Positions 23,384 to 30,410 of a DNA stretch of 32,564 nucleotides are shown piece by piece. Under the pieces are notes generated by a model that saw only the letters and a list, made by a program, of their open reading frames with translations, was not told the origin of the DNA and ran no database searches. The stretch is from an uncultured Prevotellaceae bacterium (GTDB taxonomy: Bacteria; Bacteroidota; Bacteroidia; Bacteroidales; Bacteroidaceae): contig CACZPU010000001.1 of the NCBI GenBank assembly GCA_902783165.1, positions 1 through 32,564 on the forward strand, read 5' to 3'. The translations under genes were made by a program, and so were the position numbers. Numbering within the stretch: the stretch's first letter is position 1; each line of letters opens with the position of its first letter.

Positions 23384-24565
23384 TTAGTGATGGAAAAGTC
23401 TTATGCCTGTAAATGCCATGGCGATACCATATTTGTCGCATGTCATGATGACATGGTCGTCACGGACAGAGCCGCCAGCTTGAGCAATATACTCTACACC
23501 GCTCTTGTGTGCACGTTCAATGTTGTCGCCAAAGGGGAAGAATGCATCGCTGCCCAGAGCTACTCCGGTGTTGCTTGCTATCCATTCCTTTTTTTCTTCA
23601 CGTGTGAGCACCTCAGGCTTTTGTTTGAAGAATTGCTGCCAAGTGCCCTCTGCAAGAACGTCTTCATAGTCGTCGCTGATATACACATCGATTGTGTTAT
23701 CGCGGTCAGCGCGGCGGATGCCATCGACAAACGGCAGATTCATCACCTTGGGATGTTGCCTAAGCCACCAAATGTCGGCTTTGTTGCCTGCAAGGCGTGT
23801 ACAATGGATACGACTTTGTTGTCCAGCACCAATACCTATGGCCTGGCCGTCTTTGACATAGCAGACACTATTGCTCTGAGTGTATTTCAGTGTAATGAGA
23901 GCGATTATTAGATTGCGTTTGGCGTCCTCACTAAAACATTTGTTTTTGGTAGGAATGTTCTCAAAGAGTGCTGGGTCGTCAAGACGGATCTCGTTGCGTC
24001 CCTGTTCAAAGGTAATGCCGAATACCTGTTTGCGCTCTATGTCCTTTGGGCAATAGTTTGGGTCTATCTTAATGACATTGTATGTTCCTTTACGTTTGTC
24101 GCGGAGTATTTGCAGGGCCTCTTCCGTGTAGTCGGGTGCAATCACACCGTCGCTTACTTCGCGTTTGAGCAGCGTTGCAGTGGCAGCATCGCATGTGTCA
24201 GACAAGGCAACAAAATCGCCGTATGAGCTCATACGGTCAGCACCGCGTGCTCTTGCATAAGCGCAGGCAATAGGAGAGAGAGGCGTTTTTAGGTCATCAA
24301 CAAAATATATTCTTTTTAATGTGTCGCTTAAAGGCAGACCAATGGCGGCTCCAGCTGGTGAAACATGTTTGAACGATGCTGCGGCGGGCATGCCTGTGGC
24401 CGCTTTCAGTTCTTTGACCAGCTGCCAGCTGTTAAGCGCATCCAAGAAATTGATATACCCGGGGCGTCCGTTGAGCACTTCCAGAGGTAGTTCACCTTCT
24501 TCCATAAAAATGCGGGAAGGTTTCTGATTCGGATTGCATCCGTACTTCAATGCTAATTCTTTCAT
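23384..24565 (-). CDS. Stand-alone AICAR transformylase (PurH C-terminal-type)
   Basis: The 393-residue protein corresponds to the formyltransferase part of PurH, which formylates AICAR with 10-formyl-tetrahydrofolate in the ninth step of IMP synthesis. Motifs include LKYGCNPNQKPSRIF at the start, the catalytic-type KH in AASFKHVSPAGAAIG, SDTCDAATATLLKREVSDGVIAPDY, SNSVCYVKDGQAIGIGAGQQSRIHC, SDAFFPFGDNIERA and the ending IAQAGGSVRDDHVIMTCDKYGIAMAFTGIRLFHH. The N-terminal IMP cyclohydrolase domain of the usual fused PurH is absent, so a separate cyclohydrolase or second purH must exist elsewhere. It opens a three-gene transcript and has a clear promoter at 24601-24631. Confidence 0.92.
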   Translation of the reverse strand: MKELALKYGCNPNQKPSRIFMEEGELPLEVLNGRPGYINFLDALNSWQLVKELKAATGMPAAASFKHVSPAGAAIGLPLSDTLKRIYFVDDLKTPLSPIACAYARARGADRMSSYGDFVALSDTCDAATATLLKREVSDGVIAPDYTEEALQILRDKRKGTYNVIKIDPNYCPKDIERKQVFGITFEQGRNEIRLDDPALFENIPTKNKCFSEDAKRNLIIALITLKYTQSNSVCYVKDGQAIGIGAGQQSRIHCTRLAGNKADIWWLRQHPKVMNLPFVDGIRRADRDNTIDVYISDDYEDVLAEGTWQQFFKQKPEVLTREEKKEWIASNTGVALGSDAFFPFGDNIERAHKSGVEYIAQAGGSVRDDHVIMTCDKYGIAMAFTGIRLFHH

Positions 24566-24600
24566 GATCTTGCCTTCGATTGGTTATTTCTTTGTGGTTG

Positions 24601-24631
24601 CAAAGTTACGAATAAACGAGCGAAATGCAAA
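24601..24631 (-). promoter_or_regulatory. Promoter of the AICAR transformylase operon
   Basis: On the minus strand TAACTTTG (24601-24608) and TTTG (24628-24631) match both Bacteroidetes boxes with a 19-base spacer. The leader is about 30 bases. A near-copy of the -7 box and spacer lies 84 bases upstream at 24685-24704. Confidence 0.65.
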
Positions 24632-24954
24632 AAGAAAGCTTGGTTTTCTTTTTCATTTCCGAGTGAAAGTAACCTAGGCGCAGCCAAAGTACGCGAATAA
24701 ACGAACCCAACTATGGTAAATATGATATTTTCTTGAATTCATCAAGATGAATCATAAACCATATGGAAACGTATAGTTCATCTTCTAAAGAATCATATTA
24801 AATAATGTGAACGAAAAAGGTTGAACCTTTCCTTTCTTCCAAGTTGTGTAAATGATTGTTATTTAGGAGAAAAGAGGAAAAATGAACACGAAATCGGACG
24901 TTTCGACATATCCAAAAAGATGTGAACAAACTTTTTTAGCCGTATTATTTTTTG

Positions 24955-24962
24955 TAACTTTG
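24955..24962 (+). promoter_or_regulatory. Probable -7 box of the NlpC/P60-CapA operon
   Basis: TAACTTTG at 24955-24962 is a good -7 box; TTTT (24932-24935) at 19 bases is a weak -33 box. The predicted leader is about 120 bases, long enough to hold a regulatory structure, though none was recognised. Confidence 0.45.
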
Positions 24963-25090
24963 CATGTGCAAGGTGGAGATAGGTTGATTTCAGCAGATTT
25001 TGTTGTACCTATTTTCGCTTGTAATCAGAATGAATCATGGTTTTGAGCTTGTTTCTTGAAACTTTCATTTGTTTAATCAAAAATTGAGTA

Positions 25091-25660
25091 ATGGGTAGAA
25101 AAATAATAGTTTGTGTGATTTTGATGTTGGTATCTTCTCTCGCTCCATCTAATGCGAAGCGGAAGAAGACGAAGGCACGCAAGGTCAACAAGACAGAACA
25201 AAGATATGTTGAGATAGACAATTACGATTTCCTCTATTCTGGCGACGAATATGATGGCGGCTTCCAGGTGGCAGCTGTAGAAAACTTAATGGAGGAAGCA
25301 TTCTCGCATATCGGAGCCCGTTACCGCAGTGGAAGCAAAGGTCCGTATGCTTTTGATTGTTCTGGGTTTACAAGTTATGTTTTCGGGCAGATGAACATGT
25401 CGATAGGTAGTTCGTCGCGCGACCAATATGCCAAGAACACTCCCATCAAAGACAGTGAAATGCAGCGTGGCGACTTGGTTTTCTTCACCAGCCCTAGCAG
25501 TGGCAAACTGGTAGGTCATGTGGGTATTGTGGTTGATGTAGACCCGGAGACTCACAGTTTCAGCTTTATTCATGCAAGCACCAAGGAAGGCGTGAAGGTG
25601 AGCAAGTCGAGCGACGGATATTATGCACGTCGTTACATTGGTGCACGACGAGTGATGTGA
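25091..25660 (+). CDS. Exported NlpC/P60 cell-wall peptidase
   Basis: The 189-residue protein has a signal peptide (residues 1-22, ending SNA), a short very basic linker (KRKKTKARKVNK), and an NlpC/P60 domain at about 68-188. The catalytic set is complete: C90 in FDCSGFTSYVFGQ, H143 in GHVGIVVDV and H161 in FIHAST. Such enzymes cut gamma-D-glutamyl-diaminopimelate bonds in peptidoglycan stem peptides, in the periplasm. The CapA-type gene begins 5 bases after its stop, so the two are one transcript. Confidence 0.92.
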   Translation: MGRKIIVCVILMLVSSLAPSNAKRKKTKARKVNKTEQRYVEIDNYDFLYSGDEYDGGFQVAAVENLMEEAFSHIGARYRSGSKGPYAFDCSGFTSYVFGQMNMSIGSSSRDQYAKNTPIKDSEMQRGDLVFFTSPSSGKLVGHVGIVVDVDPETHSFSFIHASTKEGVKVSKSSDGYYARRYIGARRVM

Positions 25661-25665
25661 ACTAT

Positions 25666-26733
25666 ATGAAAAGATATATTTCTGTATTGGCAATCATGGC
25701 AGGCTGTTTATTGGTCTGCCTTTGTCATATTTCTGCCAGAACTGTAGCCACCCCTCCATCAGAAGATACGCTGACCATAGCCATGGTGGGCGATATTATG
25801 ATGGGTACCACCTATCCCGATACTTTGTTGCCCTATAAGGACGGCGCGTTCTTATTCAAAGACAGCAAAGGTGTGCTCCGGTCTGCCGATTTGGCTGTGG
25901 GCAATCATGAAGGAACTTTATGCGACGGTGGCACCTGCACCAAGAAGGATTCTGTTAATTGCTATGCATTCCGAACGCCTTCCAGTTATGCTCATTTGCT
26001 TCACGACGCAGGATTCGATTTCATGAGCATGGCAAACAATCATGCCAATGATTTTGGAGAGGAAGGGATTGCTTCTACAGAACAAGCTTTGCGCGGACAA
26101 GGCATCAAATATGCAGGATTGAGAGGTCGTTTTGAGGCTGCTGTAATCAAACGAAAGGGGGTTCGCATCGGGTTGTGTGCTTTCGGACACAATTATTACA
26201 CCTTGAACCACACAGACATGAAGACTGTGAAGCGGGTGCTGGACAAACTGAAAGAACTTTCAGACATTATTGTCGTCTCTATCCATGGTGGAGCCGAGGG
26301 ACAGAAGTACTGCCACCTGCCTAATGGCAAAGAGGAGTTCCTGAAAGAGAATCGAGGTTCGCTAAGGGAATTAGCTCATTTCTGTGTGGACAATGGGGCA
26401 GATGTCATTTACGGTCATGGACCGCATGTGGTCAGGTGCGTGGAAGTATACAAACACCGCTTTATCGCTTATAGCCTCGGAAATTTCTGTACGCCCTATG
26501 GCATCAGTCTTAAAGGCATTTCTGGCCATGCTCCCATAGTGGTGGCCAAAGTGAACACCAAAGGAGAATTCTTGAGTGGTGTTATCCATTCGTTGGTTCA
26601 GCGTAGGGGCATGGGGCCCCGATGGGACAAAGGCTGTAGTGCTGCGCGCCAGATGAAGATGCTCAGCGAGGAGGATGTGCCGGGAAGTGAGGCCTACATT
26701 GACTTGAAAGGCAATATCAAATTGAAAAGATAG
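25666..26733 (+). CDS. CapA-family (poly-gamma-glutamate synthesis-type) metallophosphatase
   Basis: The 355-residue protein belongs to the PGA_cap family, a calcineurin-like metallophosphoesterase fold. Visible motifs are TIAMVGDIMMGTTYP (37-51), VGNHEGTL, FDFMSMANNHANDFGEEG, VVSIHGGAEG, YGHGPHVVRCVEVY and IAYSLGNFCTPYG. An N-terminal hydrophobic segment (about 4-20) exports or anchors it; MAGC at 11-14 is a poor lipobox, so a plain signal peptide or membrane anchor is more likely. Family members are linked to capsule poly-gamma-glutamate or to cell-surface polymer processing; no capsule genes are nearby, and the NlpC/P60 partner instead suggests wall-related work. ATG 25666 is chosen over an in-frame GTG at 25657. 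Confidence 0.88.
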   Translation: MKRYISVLAIMAGCLLVCLCHISARTVATPPSEDTLTIAMVGDIMMGTTYPDTLLPYKDGAFLFKDSKGVLRSADLAVGNHEGTLCDGGTCTKKDSVNCYAFRTPSSYAHLLHDAGFDFMSMANNHANDFGEEGIASTEQALRGQGIKYAGLRGRFEAAVIKRKGVRIGLCAFGHNYYTLNHTDMKTVKRVLDKLKELSDIIVVSIHGGAEGQKYCHLPNGKEEFLKENRGSLRELAHFCVDNGADVIYGHGPHVVRCVEVYKHRFIAYSLGNFCTPYGISLKGISGHAPIVVAKVNTKGEFLSGVIHSLVQRRGMGPRWDKGCSAARQMKMLSEEDVPGSEAYIDLKGNIKLKR

Positions 26734-26805
26734 CAGACTGCCCATATCTTGGCAAGATGACCCACTCGTTGGAGGAACAGCCGGCAATCTGGAGTGGGAA
26801 AATTA

Positions 26806-26842
26806 AAAAAGGGATTCCATCAATGCGATGGAATCCCTTTTT
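26806..26842. terminator. Bidirectional terminator between CapA-type gene and rplS
   Basis: Perfect 16-bp arms 26806-26821 and 26827-26842 with a five-base loop; the core is GGGATTCCATC/GATGGAATCCC flanked by A5 and T5. It ends both convergent transcripts. Confidence 0.88.
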
Positions 26843-26863
26843 ATTTTTCTTTTCTTGGAGAAC

Positions 26864-27235
26864 TTAGTCTTTGTTCTCAGAGGAAACGATTGTTCTCTTC
26901 TCAGCAATACGGGCTTTCTTGCCAGTAAGCTTGCGCAGATAATACAACTTAGCGCGACGTACCTTACCGACTTTGTTAACCACGATGCTCTCAATGTTCG
27001 GGCTCTCCAGTGGGAAGATACGCTCAACACCTACTGTGCCAGACATCTTGCGAACAGTGAAACGACGCTTATCACCGTGACCGCAGATCTTAATCACTAC
27101 ACCACGATAGAGCTGCAGACGCTCCTTGTTTCCCTCAATAATCTTGTAAGCAACGGTTACTGTGTCACCTGCCTTAAACTGCGGATGCTGTTTGCCTGTT
27201 GCAAATGCTTCTTCAGCAACTTTAATTAAATCCAT
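26864..27235 (-). CDS. rplS: 50S ribosomal protein L19
   Basis: The 123-residue protein shows the L19 pattern: [11 protein letters not shown] start, [59 protein letters not shown] and [20 protein letters not shown]. It binds at the 30S-50S interface of the ribosome. The frame extends upstream to 27277, but [11 protein letters not shown] is the family start. In enterobacteria rplS lies with rpsP, rimM and trmD; here it stands alone with its own promoter and terminator. Confidence 0.97.
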   Translation of the reverse strand: MDLIKVAEEAFATGKQHPQFKAGDTVTVAYKIIEGNKERLQLYRGVVIKICGHGDKRRFTVRKMSGTVGVERIFPLESPNIESIVVNKVGKVRRAKLYYLRKLTGKKARIAEKRTIVSSENKD

Positions 27236-27326
27236 TGTATTGAATGATGTTTTGTTATTATAAGTTTCGCGCAACATAGACAGGCTACTCTTCTTCCTTC
27301 CATCGGTTACGTCGAAAAAGCGGGTG

Positions 27327-27357
27327 CAAAGTTACAACATTTTTATGAACTGACAAA
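27327..27357 (-). promoter_or_regulatory. Promoter of rplS
   Basis: On the minus strand TAACTTTG (27327-27334) and TTTG (27354-27357), spacer 19, match both Bacteroidetes boxes exactly. Confidence 0.7.
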
Positions 27358-27416
27358 GAAAATGTTCTGTTTTTGTTTTTCTTATCAAAAAAAGATAATG
27401 AAAAAGGGCCATTTGT

Positions 27417-27447
27417 TTTGTGCTAATTGCGTTTTTTCGTATCTTTG
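27417..27447 (+). promoter_or_regulatory. Promoter of the split 5'-nucleotidase genes
   Basis: TTTG (27417-27420) and TATCTTTG (27440-27447), spacer 19, match both boxes exactly. The leader to the ATG at 27555 is about 100 bases. Confidence 0.7.
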
Positions 27448-27554
27448 CGATTGAAACAGCTATGATACACTGTCTTGGCCAAGAAGAAAGAACCACAGTT
27501 TCTTGTCTTGTTCTCGAGTTTAGGTGTGTCTGTAGCATTAAATAACCAAGGAAA

Positions 27555-28316
27555 ATGCAAAGAAAGTATTCGTTAGGATTTTGGATGGCGGTGCTCTTTC
27601 TGTTCACCGCATCCTGTCGCTCGCACTACGAAATGAGTGGAATAGAACGTAGTCGGATTCTGATTGATGGCCGGTATGCCGAGGACAAAGCTGCCCTTCA
27701 ATACTTGCTACCGTATAGGCATATGGTGGACAGCGTGATGTCGCCTGTGGTTGGCCAGACTGCGCGCTACATGGCTGCCAATCGTCCAGAGAGCGAGTTG
27801 TCGAACCTGCTGGCTGATATCTTGGTGTGGGCAGCCAAGGCGTATAATGAAAAACCTGATTTCGGAGTCTACAACATGGGCGGCATTCGCGCCGCGTTTG
27901 CCAAGGGAAAGGTGAGCTATGGCGATGTGCTTGATGTGGCTCCTTTTGAGAACAAGATAGCTTTTGTCACCTTGACAGGCGAAAAGGTGTTGGAATTGTT
28001 CCGCCAGATGGCAATCACTGGTGGTGAGGCCGTGAGTCATGGTGTGGAATTGGTGTTCACCAACGATCACAAGTTGAAATCCGCCCGCCTGCACGGCAAG
28101 GAAATCAATCCGCAAGCCAACTATCGAGTGGTCAGCATCGACTATGTGATTCAGGGTAACGACAAGTTGGAGGCTTTCAAGTCGAAGACTGATGTGGTTT
28201 CGCCAAAGGACGAGTCGAACAACGTTCGGAATATTATCTGCGACTATTTCCGTGAGCAGACAGCCCAGGGAAAATCTGTTGACAGCCAGATAGAAGGCCG
28301 TATTATTGTAGAGTAG
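27555..28316 (+). CDS. 5'-nucleotidase C-terminal (substrate-binding) domain lipoprotein
   Basis: The 253-residue protein corresponds to the C-terminal domain of 5'-nucleotidase/UshA-type enzymes, which binds the nucleoside. Motifs are SELSNLLADILVWAA, VYNMGGIRAAFAKGKVSYGDV (the family's N-G-G-I-R-A loop), VAPFENKIAFVTLTGEKVLEL and YRVVSIDYVIQGNDKL. Signal sequence with lipobox FTASC puts the lipid anchor on C21. No metal-binding phosphatase domain is present; that half is encoded by the next gene, 27 bases downstream. The two proteins probably assemble or act together outside the cytoplasm to dephosphorylate nucleotides. Having the C-terminal half first is a reversed split of the usual single chain. 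Confidence 0.88.
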   Translation: MQRKYSLGFWMAVLFLFTASCRSHYEMSGIERSRILIDGRYAEDKAALQYLLPYRHMVDSVMSPVVGQTARYMAANRPESELSNLLADILVWAAKAYNEKPDFGVYNMGGIRAAFAKGKVSYGDVLDVAPFENKIAFVTLTGEKVLELFRQMAITGGEAVSHGVELVFTNDHKLKSARLHGKEINPQANYRVVSIDYVIQGNDKLEAFKSKTDVVSPKDESNNVRNIICDYFREQTAQGKSVDSQIEGRIIVE

Positions 28317-28343
28317 TAGCAATAAATCTTAGATATTACAGTG

Positions 28344-29216
28344 ATGAAGACGATTGTATACAACAGAATATGTATGAAGGCTGTGAGGCTGTTACCAGTC
28401 TTGCTTTTTGTGATGAGCGCGTCAAGTGCCGCTGCACAGGACAAGCAGTTGGTGGTGTTGCATACTAATGACACCCATAGCACCATTCTGCCGCTAAACC
28501 AGAATTTGGCCGACACTCTAAAGGCCGGCAGGGGTGGTTTTATGCGTAGAATCACCATGCTCAAAGAGGAACGGCAAAAGAACCCTGACCTGCTACTCTT
28601 CGACAGTGGAGACTTTTCGCAGGGCTCCCCCTATTTTACCATGTATAAAGGTGAGGTTGAAGTAGACCTGATGAACATGATGGGCTACGATGCTGGAACC
28701 ATCGGAAACCATGAGTTCGACTTCGGAATGGATGTCATGGCAAACATGTTCCGAAGGTTCAATTTTCCGATAGTATGTTCCAACTACGACTTTCGTGGAA
28801 CGGTTGTGGAGCATTTGGTAAAGGATTATGTTATCTTGAAGCGTAACGGACTGAAAATTGGTGTGTTCGGACTCTCGCCAAAACTCGACGGACTTGTTGA
28901 CTCGAAGAACTGTGTGGGAGTGAAATTTCTCGATCCAATAGAACAGGCAAACCGCGTTGTCTCCATTCTGAAGAAGAAAAAGTGCGACGTCATCATCCTG
29001 TTGTCGCATCTGGGGTGGGATGTTCTTGGTGTAAGCGATGAAGAACTGATTGCTGCCACACGCGATATCGACTTGGTGTTAGGGGGTCATTCGCACTCCT
29101 ATTTGGAGACATTGCAATATGTTGACAACCTCAACGGAAAAGCCGTACCGGTAGACCAGAATGGCAAACATGCTATTTATGTGGGTAAAATGGTGCTCGA
29201 CTTTAAGAAGAAATAG
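28344..29216 (+). CDS. 5'-nucleotidase N-terminal metallophosphatase domain
   Basis: The 290-residue exported protein has the calcineurin-like metal site of UshA-type nucleotidases: VVLHTNDTHSTI (37-48), LLFDSGDFSQGSPYF, TIGNHEFDFGMD, IILLSHLGWDVLG and DLVLGGHSHSYLE. A signal peptide ends near SSAAAQ (about residue 32). It lacks the substrate-binding C-terminal domain, which is the gene just upstream. ATG 28344 follows an in-frame GTG at 28341; the internal ATG at 28374, directly before the signal peptide, is another option. Confidence 0.9.
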   Translation: MKTIVYNRICMKAVRLLPVLLFVMSASSAAAQDKQLVVLHTNDTHSTILPLNQNLADTLKAGRGGFMRRITMLKEERQKNPDLLLFDSGDFSQGSPYFTMYKGEVEVDLMNMMGYDAGTIGNHEFDFGMDVMANMFRRFNFPIVCSNYDFRGTVVEHLVKDYVILKRNGLKIGVFGLSPKLDGLVDSKNCVGVKFLDPIEQANRVVSILKKKKCDVIILLSHLGWDVLGVSDEELIAATRDIDLVLGGHSHSYLETLQYVDNLNGKAVPVDQNGKHAIYVGKMVLDFKKK

Positions 29217-29226
29217 GCAGAGGGGC

Positions 29227-29973
29227 TCATTCAAAGTATAACGTGAGTCCGATAAGTTTTGTCTGGGCCTTGCTCACACTGTTGGTGTATATCAGCATGT
29301 TCTTGTCTTTCAGCTCATTGGCGTGATTGCCATCCAAAGCATTCATCAAACTATAGCCGAACTTCAATTCTGGACGGAGCTTGAAAAACGGTAGATAGAA
29401 ATCGCATCCAATGCCGATTTCAAGCATACAGTCGTACTTCTTTGCCCGAATGATGTCTTCCTGTTTCCCGGAAAGATTCAACATCGGATTGATGCCTGCC
29501 ATCACATAGGGCCGATGGTTGTTGAAGCGTTGAGCTGCATAGATGAGGTTGAAGGCAGTGGAGATATAAACCGACTTCATCTCTTGCTGTAACTCCACTG
29601 GATTGCCGTCGCCCAACTTGTCGGTGAGGTTATGGAAAGTAATGTGTCTTGTACCAAAATACATGGTGGGCGCTATACGGAGTGCCAGATGCTTGTCCAG
29701 ACGTAATTCGCCCAACACGCCCACTGTGAAGCCGGCATCCCATCTGTCCTGGTCGCATGTAACCATCTTCTCTGTCGTAGAGCCGTCTTCGTTTGTCACT
29801 ACGGAGATTCCCCTGTTCACAAATTCAACATCTTGCAGGTGGGTGCCCACCAACACACCGAAATGGAACGTCCTTAAGTCGGTGTAAGGACGATTTTCCA
29901 CCGTCCGTTCCTGTGCAGGTGCATAAGAAACATTGATGGCTGTGAAAATGATGATGAAAATTATTTTTTTCAT
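29227..29973 (-). CDS. PorT-like outer-membrane beta-barrel protein (type IX secretion)
   Basis: The 248-residue protein starts with a signal peptide (MKKIIFIIIFTAINVSYAPA). The segment ENRPYTDLRTFHFGVLVGTH and the later IAPTMYFGTRHITFH, FNLIYAAQRFNNHRPYVMAG, DFYLPFFKLRPELKFGYSLMN and final LIGLTLYFE follow the pattern of PorT/SprT proteins, small outer-membrane barrels needed for type IX secretion and gliding in Bacteroidetes. A generic PorT-family outer-membrane protein without that role is the alternative. The longer frame from 29997 adds only eight residues before the signal peptide. It converges on the nucleotidase gene with 10 bases between stops. Confidence 0.72.
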   Translation of the reverse strand: MKKIIFIIIFTAINVSYAPAQERTVENRPYTDLRTFHFGVLVGTHLQDVEFVNRGISVVTNEDGSTTEKMVTCDQDRWDAGFTVGVLGELRLDKHLALRIAPTMYFGTRHITFHNLTDKLGDGNPVELQQEMKSVYISTAFNLIYAAQRFNNHRPYVMAGINPMLNLSGKQEDIIRAKKYDCMLEIGIGCDFYLPFFKLRPELKFGYSLMNALDGNHANELKDKNMLIYTNSVSKAQTKLIGLTLYFE

Positions 29974-30109
29974 TAAACTAATAACGCGGTTTCTCATCTT
30001 ATATTGTGTGATACCAAATTTTCATGATTCAATCATCTGATATATGCAAATATTTGTTAAAGCGCAAAAATATTAATACCTAAAAATGGGTATATTGAAA
30101 ATAAATATC

Positions 30110-30117
30110 TACCTTTG
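30110..30117 (+). promoter_or_regulatory. Probable -7 box of the ferredoxin gene
   Basis: TACCTTTG at 30110-30117 fits TAnnTTTG, 55 bases before the ATG. No TTTG is found at the usual distance. The leader close to the start is very A-rich, as in highly translated genes of this phylum. Confidence 0.45.
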
Positions 30118-30171
30118 CACTGCAACATAAGCGTGCAAATTAGTATTAACATTTAAATTATAAAAAGAATT

Positions 30172-30342
30172 ATGGCATACGTAATTGGTGAAGACTGCAT
30201 TGCTTGCGGTACATGTATTGATGAATGCCCAGTTGGAGCAATCTCTGAGGGTGATCGTTATTCTATCGACCCTGATGCTTGTACAGAGTGCGGAACATGT
30301 GCAGGTGTTTGTCCTTCTGAGGCAATTTCTCTTCCTGAGTAA
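30172..30342 (+). CDS. 2[4Fe-4S] bacterial-type ferredoxin
   Basis: The 56-residue cytoplasmic electron carrier is complete from ATG 30172 to TAA. Two cluster motifs are exact: C9-x2-C12-x2-C15-x3-C19-P (CIACGTCIDECP) and C37-x2-C40-x2-C43-x3-C47-P (CTECGTCAGVCP). The starting MAYVIGEDC and pseudo-twofold halves are classic for clostridial-type ferredoxins, which serve pyruvate:ferredoxin oxidoreductase and similar anaerobic enzymes. It is too short for many gene finders, but has a -7 box, a strong terminator and no overlap with other genes. It is transcribed alone. Confidence 0.96.
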   Translation: MAYVIGEDCIACGTCIDECPVGAISEGDRYSIDPDACTECGTCAGVCPSEAISLPE

Positions 30343-30368
30343 TTGAAAGCAGTTTAACAAAAAGTTAC

Positions 30369-30396
30369 AAGCGGCACCCTTGGGTGCCGCTTTTGT
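30369..30396 (+). terminator. Terminator of the ferredoxin gene
   Basis: GCGGCACC (30371-30378) pairs with GGTGCCGC (30383-30390) around a CTTG loop, extended by AA/TT, followed by TTTTGTTGTTTT. It lies between the convergent ferredoxin and LRR genes and may serve both. Confidence 0.85.
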
Positions 30397-30410
30397 TGTT
30401 TTCACATGTC

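Larger units (their letters stand above)
24566..25090. other. Divergent control region between the AICAR transformylase and NlpC/P60 genes
   Basis: The 525 bases contain the minus-strand promoter (24601-24631), a repeated promoter-like segment (24685-24704), a short perfect inverted repeat AAAGGTT-G-AACCTTT (24816-24830), and a plus-strand -7 box (24955-24962). No coding frame is supported. Confidence 0.55.
27236..27554. other. Divergent control region between rplS and the nucleotidase genes
   Basis: The 319 bases hold the rplS promoter (27327-27357, minus) and the nucleotidase promoter (27417-27447, plus), with a rplS leader of about 85 bases. No further gene is seen. Confidence 0.6.

Noticed and set aside
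24816-24830. Perfect inverted repeat AAAGGTT-G-AACCTTT in the gap before the NlpC/P60 gene
   Set aside because: Only 7 bp per arm in AT-rich sequence, with no T-tract and no clear promoter next to it; likely by chance, so recorded only in the gap entry.
27236-27277. Upstream in-frame start for rplS adding 14 residues
   Set aside because: L19 proteins begin at [11 protein letters not shown] or close to it; the added residues have no counterpart in the family.
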